64,000 nt of DNA from Shimia_B sp039815465 (GCA_039815465.1 JBCBZG010000005.1:62001-126000); one strand, 5' to 3'. Counted from the stretch's first letter, positions 24,669 through 32,167 are shown. Numbers and translations: made by a program. The notes: generated by a model from the letters alone, not told the origin.

Positions 24669-25547
24669 ATGCGGTGGGATGACTTGCGAATTTTCTTGTT
24701 CGTGGCACGGGAGGGCGGTCTGACCGGGGCCGCAAAGGCGCTGCGCCTTGATCCCGCGACAGTGGGGCGGCGGGTGGCCGCGCTTGAAGCTGCGCTAGAC
24801 CGAAAGCTCTTTGCGAAGTCCCCGCAGGGCTACGCGCTGACCGAGGATGGGACGCGTCTGCTCCCGCGCGCAGAAGCCATGGAGGCAGAGACGCGGGCCG
24901 GGCTGGAAGAACTCACAGGCCGTGACGAGGGGCTTAGCGGGACGATCCGCATCGGGGCGCCGGATGGTTGCGCGAACTACCTTCTCCCGCGGGTCTGCGC
25001 GGATATCTCGCGACAAAACCCTTCGCTTGATTTGCAGATCATAGCGCAGCCCCGCGTGGTGGACCTGTCGCGGCGCGAGGCGGATCTGGCGATCACCGTC
25101 AGCCAACCCACGGCAGGGCGACTGCTGGTACAAAAGATATCGGAATATCACCTGGTTCTGGCGGCGGCGCGGTCCTACCTCGCCAGCGCGCCCCGCATTG
25201 ACACGCTCGCTGACCTGCAGCGGCATCGAAGCGTGGGCTACATCCCGGACATGATCTTTGATGAGGAACTCGACTACTTAGGCCCGCTTGGCATCGATCG
25301 GGTGGCGCTGGCCTCCACCTCCGCGGCGGTTCAGGTGCAGCTCTTGCGCGCGGGCGGCGGGATCGGGGTGGTTCATGAGTTTGCACTCCGTGATGTGCCC
25401 GATTTGGTCCCGATCTTGCCAGAGCAGGTGCGCCTGACGCGGAATTTCTATTTGGTGCGCCACGCCGATGATCGACGCTCTGAACGATTAAGAGCCGTAT
25501 CGCAGGCACTGCTCACTGGGATGAAGGCCGCGCTGGCGCCCTCGTGA
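24669..25547 (+). CDS. LysR-family transcriptional regulator, likely of mmsA/valine catabolism
   Basis: A 292-residue DNA-binding protein. The winged helix-turn-helix is at about residues 3-62: MRWDDLRIFLFVAREGGLTGAAKALRLDPATVGRRVAALE, here abbreviated as MRWDDLRIF ... ATVGRRVAALE. A substrate-binding domain follows from about 88. The start is ATG 24669, since the earlier part of the open frame has no ribosome-binding site. Divergent orientation to mmsA with a palindrome between is the classic LysR layout, so autoregulation and control of mmsA are likely; the inducer is unknown. Confidence 0.88.
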   Translation: MRWDDLRIFLFVAREGGLTGAAKALRLDPATVGRRVAALEAALDRKLFAKSPQGYALTEDGTRLLPRAEAMEAETRAGLEELTGRDEGLSGTIRIGAPDGCANYLLPRVCADISRQNPSLDLQIIAQPRVVDLSRREADLAITVSQPTAGRLLVQKISEYHLVLAAARSYLASAPRIDTLADLQRHRSVGYIPDMIFDEELDYLGPLGIDRVALASTSAAVQVQLLRAGGGIGVVHEFALRDVPDLVPILPEQVRLTRNFYLVRHADDRRSERLRAVSQALLTGMKAALAPS

Positions 25548-25642
25548 CGCATCGTCGCGAGCTGCTCTAGGGCATTGACGGAAAACGTGATTTCGCTCTA
25601 CGTCTGACGGACGCTGTCCCCGGGCTAGAAGGAGGCCAGATG

Positions 25643-26137
25643 ATGCGCGTCGGACTATATCCCGGGACATTTGACCCGATTACGCTGGGCCATATCGACA
25701 TCATGCGCCGTGCAGGCAGCCTGGTGGACCGGCTCTATGTCGGGGTTGCGATCAATCGCGATAAGGGGCCGCTGTTTTCACTCGATGAACGTGTAGCCAT
25801 GGTCGAAGCGGAGTTTGCAGGGTTGAGCGATCAGACCGGCTGCGAATATCGCGCGCATCCGTTTGAAAATCTGCTTATCGACTGCGCCCAAGATGTGGGG
25901 GCCCAGGTCATTGTCCGCGGCCTACGCGCGGTCGCGGACTTTGAGTATGAATTCCAGATGGTCGGGATGAACCGCCAGCTGGACGACCGCGTGGAAACGG
26001 TATTTTTGATGGCCGAAGCTCAACACCAGGCCATCGCGTCCAAGCTCGTGAAAGAGATCGCGCGGCTTGGCGGGGATGTGTCAAAGTTTGTCACCCCCGC
26101 CGTGAAATCCGCGCTGATCGAACGCTTCGACGTTTAG
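25643..26137 (+). CDS. coaD: Pantetheine-phosphate adenylyltransferase
   Basis: Fourth step of coenzyme A synthesis: transfers AMP from ATP to 4'-phosphopantetheine. The nucleotidyltransferase motif TFDPITLGH is at residues 9-17. VIVRGLRAVADFEYEFQM and the NRQLDD segment are conserved coaD blocks, and AIASKLVKEIARLGGDV is the C-terminal part. Two ATG codons are adjacent; 25643 is favoured because AAGGAGG ends seven bases before it. That gives 164 residues. Its stop overlaps the stop of the convergent DUF1127 gene by three or four bases. Confidence 0.96.
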   Translation: MRVGLYPGTFDPITLGHIDIMRRAGSLVDRLYVGVAINRDKGPLFSLDERVAMVEAEFAGLSDQTGCEYRAHPFENLLIDCAQDVGAQVIVRGLRAVADFEYEFQMVGMNRQLDDRVETVFLMAEAQHQAIASKLVKEIARLGGDVSKFVTPAVKSALIERFDV

Positions 26138-26295
26138 CGGCCGTAGACGGCGCGGCGCGCGATTTTCTCGGCGTCGCCGGTATAGATGTCGAGATCGAGC
26201 GCCGTGTTCAACGGCAGCGCGCGCAGCTCTGCAACTGTGGTGTTGTACGCGCGGCGCTTTGCGATTTGGTTCTTGAGGTCTGCAAAAAGTGTCAT
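26134..26295 (-). CDS. DUF1127 mini-protein
   Basis: A 53-residue basic protein starting MTLFADLKNQIAKRR. The TVAELRALPLNTALDLDIYTGDAEKIARRAVYG region fits the DUF1127 pattern: a short arginine-flanked helix, TxxEL, DL-I, and a final IAR. DUF1127 proteins are abundant in alphaproteobacteria; some bind RNA and influence sRNA maturation or stress responses. The ATG at 26295 has GGAG nine bases upstream. It is convergent with coaD and downstream of gap, separated from gap by a strong terminator, so it should have its own promoter in 26296-26414. Confidence 0.8.
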   Translation of the reverse strand: MTLFADLKNQIAKRRAYNTTVAELRALPLNTALDLDIYTGDAEKIARRAVYGR

Positions 26296-26419
26296 GGTCC
26301 TGTGCTCCATGAAGGGTTGCTGATAGCGCCAACATAGACATGCTGCGCCGCAGCAGAAGCGCCAAAACGGAAGATCGGCTTTGCGGTATTTGCAACGCTC
26401 TTTGCAGGGCGCACAAAAA

Positions 26420-26452
26420 AGACGCGCCAGGGGTCTGGCGCGTCTCTTTTTT
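26420..26452. terminator. Bidirectional intrinsic terminator after gap
   Basis: AGACGCGCCA (26420-26429) and TGGCGCGTCT (26436-26445) form a ten-pair stem with a six-base loop. T6 follows on the plus strand (26447-26452) and A6 precedes (26415-26420), so it also reads as a terminator on the minus strand. It lies 16 bases after the gap stop codon and insulates gap from the DUF1127 gene. Confidence 0.92.
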
Positions 26453-26467
26453 CGTCTTTTCAGATGG

Positions 26468-27469
26468 TTAGATGAGCTTGCCCATGGCGACAGCGGTGTC
26501 GGACATGCGGTTGGAAAAGCCCCACTCGTTGTCATACCAGGTTAGGATACGGCACATCGTGCCGTCCATCACTTTGGTTTGATCCGTCGCAAAGATGGAG
26601 GAGTGTGGGTCGTGGTTAAAGTCCATCGAAACAAGCTTATCGTCGGTCACGCCCAGGATGCCTTTGAGCGGGCCTGAGGCTGCTGCGCGGATGGCCTCGT
26701 TGATCTCCTCCACGGAGGTGTCGCGCGCGGCCTCGAATGTCAGGTCGACGACAGACACGTTTGGCGTGGGGACGCGGATGGCCACGCCGTCGAGCTTACC
26801 GTTGAGCTCTGGCAAGACCAGGCCCACCGCTTTAGCGGCGCCGGTGGAGGTCGGGATCATCGACATCGCCGCGGCCCGGGCACGGTAAAGGTCCTTGTGC
26901 ATCGTATCGAGCGTCGGCTGATCACCGGTGTAGGAGTGGATGGTGGTCATGAACCCCTTCACGATGCCGATCTCGTCATTGAGCACCTTGGCCACCGGTG
27001 AAAGGCAGTTGGTGGTGCAGGACGCGTTCGAAACGATGACATCGTCGGACGTCAACGCGTTGTCATTGACGCCGAAGACGATGGTTTTGTCTGCGTCTTT
27101 ACCGGGGGCGGAGATCAAAACGCGGCTCGACCCGTTGTCGAGATGGGCCTGGCACGTTTCCTTAGAGGTAAAGATGCCCGTGCATTCCAGCACGACATCC
27201 ACATCGGCCCAGGGCAGATCGGCGGGGTTGCGAATTGCGGTCACTTCCATCGGGCCACGGCCCACGTCGATTGTCGTCTCGGTGGTTGTGACGGTGGCGG
27301 GAAAGCGGCCGTGGACGCTGTCATAGCGCAACAGATGCGCGTTGGTTTCCACAGGGCCCAGATCGTTGATGGCCACGACTTCGATATCGGTGCGGCCCGA
27401 TTCTATGATGGCGCGCAAGACATTGCGTCCAATACGTCCGAACCCGTTGATCGCGACTTTGACGGCCAT
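26468..27469 (-). CDS. gap: Glyceraldehyde-3-phosphate dehydrogenase, NAD-type (gap copy 1)
   Basis: Converts glyceraldehyde 3-phosphate to 1,3-bisphosphoglycerate. Start MAVKVAINGFGRIGRN at 27469 has GGAG six bases upstream, giving 333 residues. The active-site cysteine is in SNASCTTNCLSPV. The cofactor-specifying residue after the second strand is Asp36 (AINDLG), as in NAD-dependent GapA enzymes, so this copy is expected to be the glycolytic NAD form. An operator-like site (27496-27509) lies 27 bases before the ATG. A second, different gap gene follows upstream on the same strand, with a 47-residue membrane protein between. Confidence 0.97.
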   Translation of the reverse strand: MAVKVAINGFGRIGRNVLRAIIESGRTDIEVVAINDLGPVETNAHLLRYDSVHGRFPATVTTTETTIDVGRGPMEVTAIRNPADLPWADVDVVLECTGIFTSKETCQAHLDNGSSRVLISAPGKDADKTIVFGVNDNALTSDDVIVSNASCTTNCLSPVAKVLNDEIGIVKGFMTTIHSYTGDQPTLDTMHKDLYRARAAAMSMIPTSTGAAKAVGLVLPELNGKLDGVAIRVPTPNVSVVDLTFEAARDTSVEEINEAIRAAASGPLKGILGVTDDKLVSMDFNHDPHSSIFATDQTKVMDGTMCRILTWYDNEWGFSNRMSDTAVAMGKLI

Positions 27470-27495
27470 TGGCGTCTCCATTCCTAGCTGTGCTG

Positions 27496-27509
27496 TGTTT
27501 GCGCTAACA
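27496..27509. promoter_or_regulatory. LacI-type operator-like site before gap copy 1
   Basis: TGTTTGCGCTAACA is a near-perfect palindrome centred on CG, the shape of LacI-family operators. Related sequences occur before gap copy 2 (28825) and tkt (30972). In Rhodobacter the LacI-family regulator CceR controls central carbon genes through sites of this kind (from memory). Located 26 bases upstream of the start codon. Confidence 0.55.
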
Positions 27510-27560
27510 GCAGCGTATCACAGCCAGGGGCCCGGAGGTCAAGTCGGGGAGGCGCTTAGA

Positions 27561-27704
27561 CTAGCGCCAGAACTTTAGCCATTCGATCAGTTCCAGGAAT
27601 TTTTTGGTCAGAAAGAGCGACCAGTCCCCGCCGTTCGCGGCGAAGTCGCCGACCAAAAACACGACGATGAGCGCAAAGAGCGCAATGGCGATGCGCGTCG
27701 TCAT
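27561..27704 (-). CDS. 47-residue membrane mini-protein between the two gap genes
   Basis: Reads MTTRIAIALFALIVVFLVGD, then FAANGGDWSLFLTKKFLELIEWLKFWR: one N-terminal membrane span (about residues 5-19) and a C-terminal amphipathic, Trp/Lys/Phe-rich helix. It starts 15 bases after the gap copy 2 stop, so it is probably translated from the same transcript, though the ribosome-binding sequence is poor. A small stem (GGCGCT/AGCGCC, 27551-27568) overlaps its stop codon. Clear membrane-protein composition in a GC-rich region argues for a real gene. Function unknown. Confidence 0.68.
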   Translation of the reverse strand: MTTRIAIALFALIVVFLVGDFAANGGDWSLFLTKKFLELIEWLKFWR

Positions 27705-27719
27705 GGCGCGCCGGGCGCG

Positions 27720-28724
27720 TCAGTGCAGCAAGCGCCCCATGGCTGCCGCAACGTCTGCCATACGGCACGAAAAGCCCCATTCGTTGTCATACCACGCAAG
27801 TACACGGACCGTGCGTCCGCCGACAACCTTTGTTTGGTCCGGCGCGAAGATCGACGAATGCGGGGTGTGGTTGAAATCGATGGAGACCTTGGGCTCCGCA
27901 TCGTAGGCCAGCACGGCGCCCATATGGCCTTGCGCGGCTTCTGCGACGATGGCGTTGACGTCGTCGACACTCACGTCTGTCGACGCCTCAAACGTCAGGT
28001 CCACCGCAGATACATTAGGGGTTGGTACGCGCAGAGCGGTCCCGTCGAGCTTTCCCTCAAGCTCCGGCAGGACCTCCTTGAGTGCTTTGGCGGCGCCGGT
28101 GGAGGTCGGGATCATCGCCATAGCGGCTGCCCGCGCGCGGTAGAGGTCGCTGTGGCGGCGATCGAGCGTGGGTTGATCGCCGGTGTAGCTGTGGATCGTG
28201 GTCATGATCCCGCGTTCGATGCCGATGGCGTCGTTGAGCACTTTCGCGAGCGGGGCCAGGCAGTTTGTCGTGCACGACCCGTTTGAGACCAGCTTATGCG
28301 CCTCGTCCAGTTCGCGGTGGTTCACGCCGTAGACAATTGTTTTGTCGACATTCTTGGCGGGGGCAGAGAACAGAACCTTTTTAGCGCCGCGGGTGAGGTG
28401 CACGTCGCCCTTGGTGCCGTCATTGAATTTGCCCGTGCATTCGAGCACGACATCACAGCCCTCCCAGTCGAGCTCTTGCGGGTCGTAGGTCGAAAACACG
28501 TGCATTGGCCCGCGGCCAAGGTCCATCGTGTTGTCCTTAACCGACACGGTGCCGCCAAAGCGTCCGTGTACGCTGTCATAGCGGAGCAGATGCGCGTTGG
28601 TTTCAATGGGGCCAGTGGCGTTGATTTTCACAACTTGAACGTCGTTGCGGGCGCTTTCTGCAATGTGGGCGAGCGTGCAGCGGCCAATGCGACCAAACCC
28701 GTTGATACCAACCGTGACCGTCAT
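27720..28724 (-). CDS. Glyceraldehyde-3-phosphate dehydrogenase copy 2, probably NADP-preferring
   Basis: A 334-residue GAPDH starting MTVTVGINGFGRIGRC, active-site cysteine in SNGSCTTNCLAPL. The residue that in copy 1 is Asp36 is Ala36 here (KINATG). Loss of this acidic residue is the known mark of NADP-accepting GapB-type enzymes such as Bacillus GapB (INAS), used in gluconeogenesis. This copy is therefore likely the anabolic enzyme, but substrate and cofactor preference need assay. It is followed by a 47-residue membrane protein and then gap copy 1. Two operator-like elements lie in the 202 bases upstream. Confidence 0.94.
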   Translation of the reverse strand: MTVTVGINGFGRIGRCTLAHIAESARNDVQVVKINATGPIETNAHLLRYDSVHGRFGGTVSVKDNTMDLGRGPMHVFSTYDPQELDWEGCDVVLECTGKFNDGTKGDVHLTRGAKKVLFSAPAKNVDKTIVYGVNHRELDEAHKLVSNGSCTTNCLAPLAKVLNDAIGIERGIMTTIHSYTGDQPTLDRRHSDLYRARAAAMAMIPTSTGAAKALKEVLPELEGKLDGTALRVPTPNVSAVDLTFEASTDVSVDDVNAIVAEAAQGHMGAVLAYDAEPKVSIDFNHTPHSSIFAPDQTKVVGGRTVRVLAWYDNEWGFSCRMADVAAAMGRLLH

Positions 28725-28824
28725 TGCTGCCTCTCCTCATGTCCGAGCGCGGTGCCTGTGCGCACCCCAGCATTTAGCGGGCAAGGACAATTTGAGGAAG
28801 GATAAACTATGAACAATTACAGCA

Positions 28825-28838
28825 TGTTAGCGAAAACA
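28825..28838. promoter_or_regulatory. LacI-type operator-like site before gap copy 2
   Basis: TGTTAGCGAAAACA lies inside CATGTT-AGCGAA-AACATG (28823-28840), whose outer six-base arms are perfectly symmetric and whose centre is CG. It is about 100 bases upstream of the start codon. A further half-site GCGCTAACGA follows at 28859-28868. Similar sites precede gap copy 1 and tkt. Confidence 0.55.
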
Positions 28839-28870
28839 TGCGGTGTGAATTCATGGTTGCGCTAACGAAA

Positions 28871-28886
28871 GCATACAATTGTATGC
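28871..28886. promoter_or_regulatory. Perfect 16-base palindrome between tkt and gap copy 2
   Basis: GCATACAATTGTATGC is fully self-complementary and much richer in A and T than its surroundings. It lies between the tkt stop and the gap copy 2 promoter region, about 150 bases before the gap start. It could be a dimeric regulator site distinct from the LacI-type sites. No regulator gene is adjacent. Confidence 0.4.
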
Positions 28887-28910
28887 CGCCGGGATGGTCT
28901 GCCCGGCGGC
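28885..28910. terminator. Candidate stem-loop downstream of tkt
   Basis: GCCGCCGGG (28885-28893) pairs perfectly with CCCGGCGGC (28902-28910) across an eight-base loop. It starts 17 bases after the tkt stop codon on the minus strand. No T-run follows, so termination may be weak or Rho-assisted. Its last bases touch the 16-base palindrome. Confidence 0.5.
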
Positions 28911-28926
28911 ACCGATCAAAAGCGAC

Positions 28927-30942
28927 TCAGAGCATCGCCTTGGCAGAGGCGGCGATGGCCTCGGCTGTGATGCCAAACTCCTCATAGAGTGTCCCCGCAG
29001 GCGCGGAGGCGCCAAAGCCGTGCATGCCGACAAAGCTGCCCTTTTCCCGCTTGCCGCGCTCGCCATAGAGCCACCGGTCCCAGCCGAACCGGATCGCGGC
29101 CTCGATGGCGACGCGGACAGGACCGCCAGGCAGAACCCGGCGGCGGTAGCTGTCGTCCTGCTCCTCAAAGAGCTCCCAGCAGGGCATGGACACAACGCGC
29201 GTTCCGATACCTTCGGCCTGGAGCAGGTCGCGCGCGGCCATGGCGATGGACACCTCCGACCCCGTTGCCATCAGGATCACCTGGCGCTTGCCCTCTGCAT
29301 CGGCGAGCACATAGGCACCCTTAGCGGTGAGGTTGGCGGTCTTGTGCTCTGTGCGCACGGTCGGCAGCCCCTGGCGGGTCAGGGCGAGCACCGACGGGCC
29401 GGAATTGTCGGTCAGCGCGATTTCCCAGGCCTCCGCCGTTTCCACCGTGTCGGCGGGGCGGAATAGCTTTGTGTTTGGGGTCGCGCGGTGGATGGCGAGG
29501 TGCTCGATAGGTTGGTGCGTCGGGCCGTCCTCACCCACGCCGATGGAATCGTGCGTGTAGACGTAGGTGACGGGGATGCCCATGAGCGCGGATAGGCGCA
29601 TGGCGGGACGGGCGTAGTCGGTGAAGACCATAAAGGTGCCGCCATAGGGCCGCAGCCCACCATGGAGCTGCATCCCGTTCATAGCGGACGCCATGCCGTG
29701 TTCGCGGATACCGTAGTGGATGTAACGCCCGGCGCGGTTGTCGGGCATATGGACGCCAAGATCGCCAGTCTTGGTGTTGTTGGAGCCGGTCAAATCAGCC
29801 GACCCGCCCACATTTTCTGGCATGATCGGGTTTACGGCCTCCAGCACCATTTCAGAGCTTTTGCGCGTAGCGACCTTTGGCTGATCTTCGCTCACGCTTT
29901 TCTTGAGCGCTTTGATCGTTGCGGAGAGCTTCTTTGGCGCCTCGCCAGAGAAGGTTCGATTGAACTCCGCCTGTTTGCCGTTGGACAGCTTAAGAAACCG
30001 CTTGGCCCAGTCTGCATGGGCGGCCTTGCCACGTTCGGCAAAGCCCTCCCAGGCGGATTTGACGTCCGCTGGAACCTCGAACGGGCCGTGATCCCAGCCA
30101 TAGGCGGCTTTTGCGGCCAGCAGTTGGTCTGGGTCGGTCAGCGCGCCGTGGGCCTTGGATGTGTCTTGGAGCGCGTGGCCCAGGCCAATATGCGTCTTGC
30201 AGGCGATCATCGACGGTGTCTGCGTCGCTTTTGCCGCCGTGATGGCGGCGTCGATGGCGTCGGGGTCGTGGCCGTCAATGTCCTGGACATCCCAACCGGA
30301 GGCCTTGAACCGCTCCAACTGGTCGGTGCGGTCGGCCATGTCGACCGTGCCGTCGATGGTGATGTTGTTGTTGTCCCAAAAGACGATGAGCTTGGACAGC
30401 TCTTGGCGCCCGGCAAAGGCAATCGCCTCCTGGCTGACGCCCTCCATCAAGCAGCCGTCGCCCGCGATGACGTATGTGTAGTGATCTTGGATCTTTGCGC
30501 CCCAGCGGGCGCGCAACATTTCTTCTGCCAGGGCGAAACCGACGGAGTTTGCGATGCCTTGGCCCAGCGGGCCTGTCGTGGTCTCGATCCCTGGGGCGTG
30601 GCCGTACTCCGGGTGCCCCGCCGTCTTGGAGCCCCACTGGCGAAAATTCTTGATCTCATCCAGCGTCATGTCGGGGTAGCCCGTCAGGTGCAGGAGCGCA
30701 TAGATCAGCATCGACCCGTGGCCTGCCGACAGGATGAACCGGTCGCGGTCAGCCCAATCGGGCGCGGTGGGGTCGAAATTGAGGTGTTTGCTAAAGAGCA
30801 CCGTGGCAACATCGGCCATACCCATGGCCATGCCAGAGTGGCCGGAATTGGCCGCGGCCACTGCGTCGAGCGTGAGGGCGCGGATCGCGGTGGCGTTGCG
30901 CCAATGGTCTGGATGAGCGGCAGCCAGCGCGGAAAGGTCCAT
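28927..30942 (-). CDS. tkt: Transketolase
   Basis: Thiamine-diphosphate enzyme of the pentose phosphate pathway, transferring two-carbon units between sugar phosphates. Length 671 residues. Visible landmarks are AANSGHSGMAMGMAD, SAGHGSMLIYALLHLTGY, the TPP-binding GDGCLMEGVSQEA ... DNNNITIDG, and a pyrimidine-binding domain with GIREHGMASAMNGM. The gene precedes gap copy 2 on the same strand with 202 bases between, enough for a separate promoter. A LacI-type operator-like site is 29 bases upstream of its start. Confidence 0.98.
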   Translation of the reverse strand: MDLSALAAAHPDHWRNATAIRALTLDAVAAANSGHSGMAMGMADVATVLFSKHLNFDPTAPDWADRDRFILSAGHGSMLIYALLHLTGYPDMTLDEIKNFRQWGSKTAGHPEYGHAPGIETTTGPLGQGIANSVGFALAEEMLRARWGAKIQDHYTYVIAGDGCLMEGVSQEAIAFAGRQELSKLIVFWDNNNITIDGTVDMADRTDQLERFKASGWDVQDIDGHDPDAIDAAITAAKATQTPSMIACKTHIGLGHALQDTSKAHGALTDPDQLLAAKAAYGWDHGPFEVPADVKSAWEGFAERGKAAHADWAKRFLKLSNGKQAEFNRTFSGEAPKKLSATIKALKKSVSEDQPKVATRKSSEMVLEAVNPIMPENVGGSADLTGSNNTKTGDLGVHMPDNRAGRYIHYGIREHGMASAMNGMQLHGGLRPYGGTFMVFTDYARPAMRLSALMGIPVTYVYTHDSIGVGEDGPTHQPIEHLAIHRATPNTKLFRPADTVETAEAWEIALTDNSGPSVLALTRQGLPTVRTEHKTANLTAKGAYVLADAEGKRQVILMATGSEVSIAMAARDLLQAEGIGTRVVSMPCWELFEEQDDSYRRRVLPGGPVRVAIEAAIRFGWDRWLYGERGKREKGSFVGMHGFGASAPAGTLYEEFGITAEAIAASAKAML

Positions 30943-30971
30943 GATCGTCTCCGATGGTCAAATTTGACAGG

Positions 30972-30985
30972 TGTTAGCGGTCTCG
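30972..30985. promoter_or_regulatory. Weaker LacI-type operator-like site before tkt
   Basis: TGTTAGCGGTCTCG has a perfect left half (TGTTAGCG, identical to the site before gap copy 2) and a degenerate right half. It lies 30 bases upstream of the tkt ATG. On its own it would not be convincing; its value is the match to the sites upstream of both gap genes. Confidence 0.35.
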
Positions 30986-31145
30986 CAAAGCTTCCGGGGA
31001 AGTTCAAGCGCGGCTCGTAAATCGTTGTAAATTGTTGGTATTGAGGGCCAGCCATTTGCGCCTTCTGCGCTGCTTCGCCTACCCTGCACCGGAGTGGTTT
31101 GATTCGCGGGGCCCCAAATGGTCCGCGCGGCGTGTGGGAGGAACG

Positions 31146-31679
31146 ATGACCGAGAGTACGGAGGCCATAGCAGGCTACGAGGCGCGGCTGGTTGACGCTT
31201 TGGCACGGATCGAGGCGGGGATCGGGCGGTGGCCAGCGCCAGCCGCACCTGCCCCCGCGCCCCAGGAGCAGATTGCGACCCCGGCGCCCGCTGCCCCCGC
31301 AGAAGAGGGTGCCGAGCAGCTGCGCGCGGAGCTTGAAGAAGAACGTGTCGCCAATGCCCAGTTGCAGCAGCGGGTGAAGCGGATCCGGCGCAAGCAAGAG
31401 CAAACCGTTCAGACGCTGGAAGAAAAGATGGAGAGCCTTCAGGCCGAGCTTGCCAATTCCGAGCGACAGGTGGCCAAGCTGCGCCGGTCTGGCGAGGATA
31501 TGCGCGCCGCGCTCAAGGACCTGCAGGAGGCGGCCGAAGCGTCCGCGCCGGACGCACATTTGATCAACCGGGCGATGATGGCAGAGCTTGAAGCGCTCCG
31601 CGCGGAACGCGCCACTGACGCTGCGGAGATCAGCGGACTTATTTCCGCCCTAGAGCCGCTTTTGGCAGAGGACGCCTAG
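31146..31679 (+). CDS. Coiled-coil protein upstream of zapA, probable ZauP-like Z-ring partner
   Basis: A 177-residue protein with no enzyme motif. Residues 1-25 form a helix, about 26-58 is a Pro/Ala-rich linker, about 60-130 is a strongly charged coiled coil with a Glu/Lys/Gln heptad-like pattern, and the tail is helical. ATG 31146 is preceded by GGGAGG. It ends one base before zapA, so the two are surely co-transcribed. In Caulobacter the coiled-coil protein ZauP is encoded directly upstream of zapA and cooperates with ZapA to focus the FtsZ ring. Order and architecture match; sequence similarity could not be tested. Confidence 0.72.
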   Translation: MTESTEAIAGYEARLVDALARIEAGIGRWPAPAAPAPAPQEQIATPAPAAPAEEGAEQLRAELEEERVANAQLQQRVKRIRRKQEQTVQTLEEKMESLQAELANSERQVAKLRRSGEDMRAALKDLQEAAEASAPDAHLINRAMMAELEALRAERATDAAEISGLISALEPLLAEDA

Positions 31680-31680
31680 T

Positions 31681-32073
31681 ATGCCTGAGATCAAGATTAG
31701 CATCGGGAGCCGGTCATTTGGTGTCGCGTGCCAACCCGGCGAGGAGCACTTTTTGGAGGCGGCAGCGGCGATCCTGGACCGGGAAGCCAAGGTGCTCATT
31801 GAGCAGACAGGGCGGATCCCGGAATCGCAGATGTTGCTAATGTCCGGGCTTATGCTGGCCGATAGAACGGCGTCGGTCGAGGACCGTTTGCGGGAGGCTG
31901 AGGATAGCCTGTCGCGAAAGGACGCTGAAATTGCAGAGCTCCGCGCGCGACCAGACCCGAAGCCCGAGCGGATCGAGGTGCCCGTGGTGCCAACAATTGT
32001 GACCGACAGCATGGCAGAGCTCGCCGCGCGCGCAGAAGCTCTTGCCGCGGAGATTGAGGAAAAGGCGGGGTAG
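31681..32073 (+). CDS. zapA: Cell division protein ZapA
   Basis: FtsZ-ring accessory protein that bundles FtsZ filaments. The 130 residues hold an N-terminal globular domain (MPEIKISIGSRSFGVACQPG) and a long helix with the ILDREAKVL segment typical of ZapA, followed by a charged coiled coil and a Pro-rich stretch. MLLMSGLMLAD is a conserved helix. It follows the ZauP-like gene by a single base. Downstream it converges with grxD across a 94-base gap that contains hairpins. Confidence 0.9.
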   Translation: MPEIKISIGSRSFGVACQPGEEHFLEAAAAILDREAKVLIEQTGRIPESQMLLMSGLMLADRTASVEDRLREAEDSLSRKDAEIAELRARPDPKPERIEVPVVPTIVTDSMAELAARAEALAAEIEEKAG

Positions 32074-32118
32074 GAGCGGGCGCGCGCTCGCTCAAGCCCT
32101 TTAAGGGCCCTCGCTCAC

Positions 32119-32150
32119 GCGCCGATCACGCCGTGGCGTGATCGTGGCGC
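32119..32150. terminator. Strong stem-loop between convergent zapA and grxD
   Basis: GCGCC plus GATCACGCC (32119-32132) pairs with GGCGTGATC plus GGCGC (32135-32150), a 14-pair stem with a two-base bulge. There is no T-run, but the position between two convergent genes fits a shared terminator. A shorter GCCCTT/AAGGGC repeat lies just to the left. Confidence 0.5.
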
Positions 32151-32167
32151 CCTTTGCCCTGTAGTGC

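Noticed and set aside
29662..31020. A 452-codon open frame antisense to transketolase
   Set aside because: The opposite strand encodes an unmistakable transketolase; the shadow frame has no recognisable motif.
32074..32167. Possible 6S RNA downstream of zapA
   Set aside because: The gap is only 94 bases, shorter than a 6S RNA, and the structure is two simple hairpins suited to termination between convergent genes.
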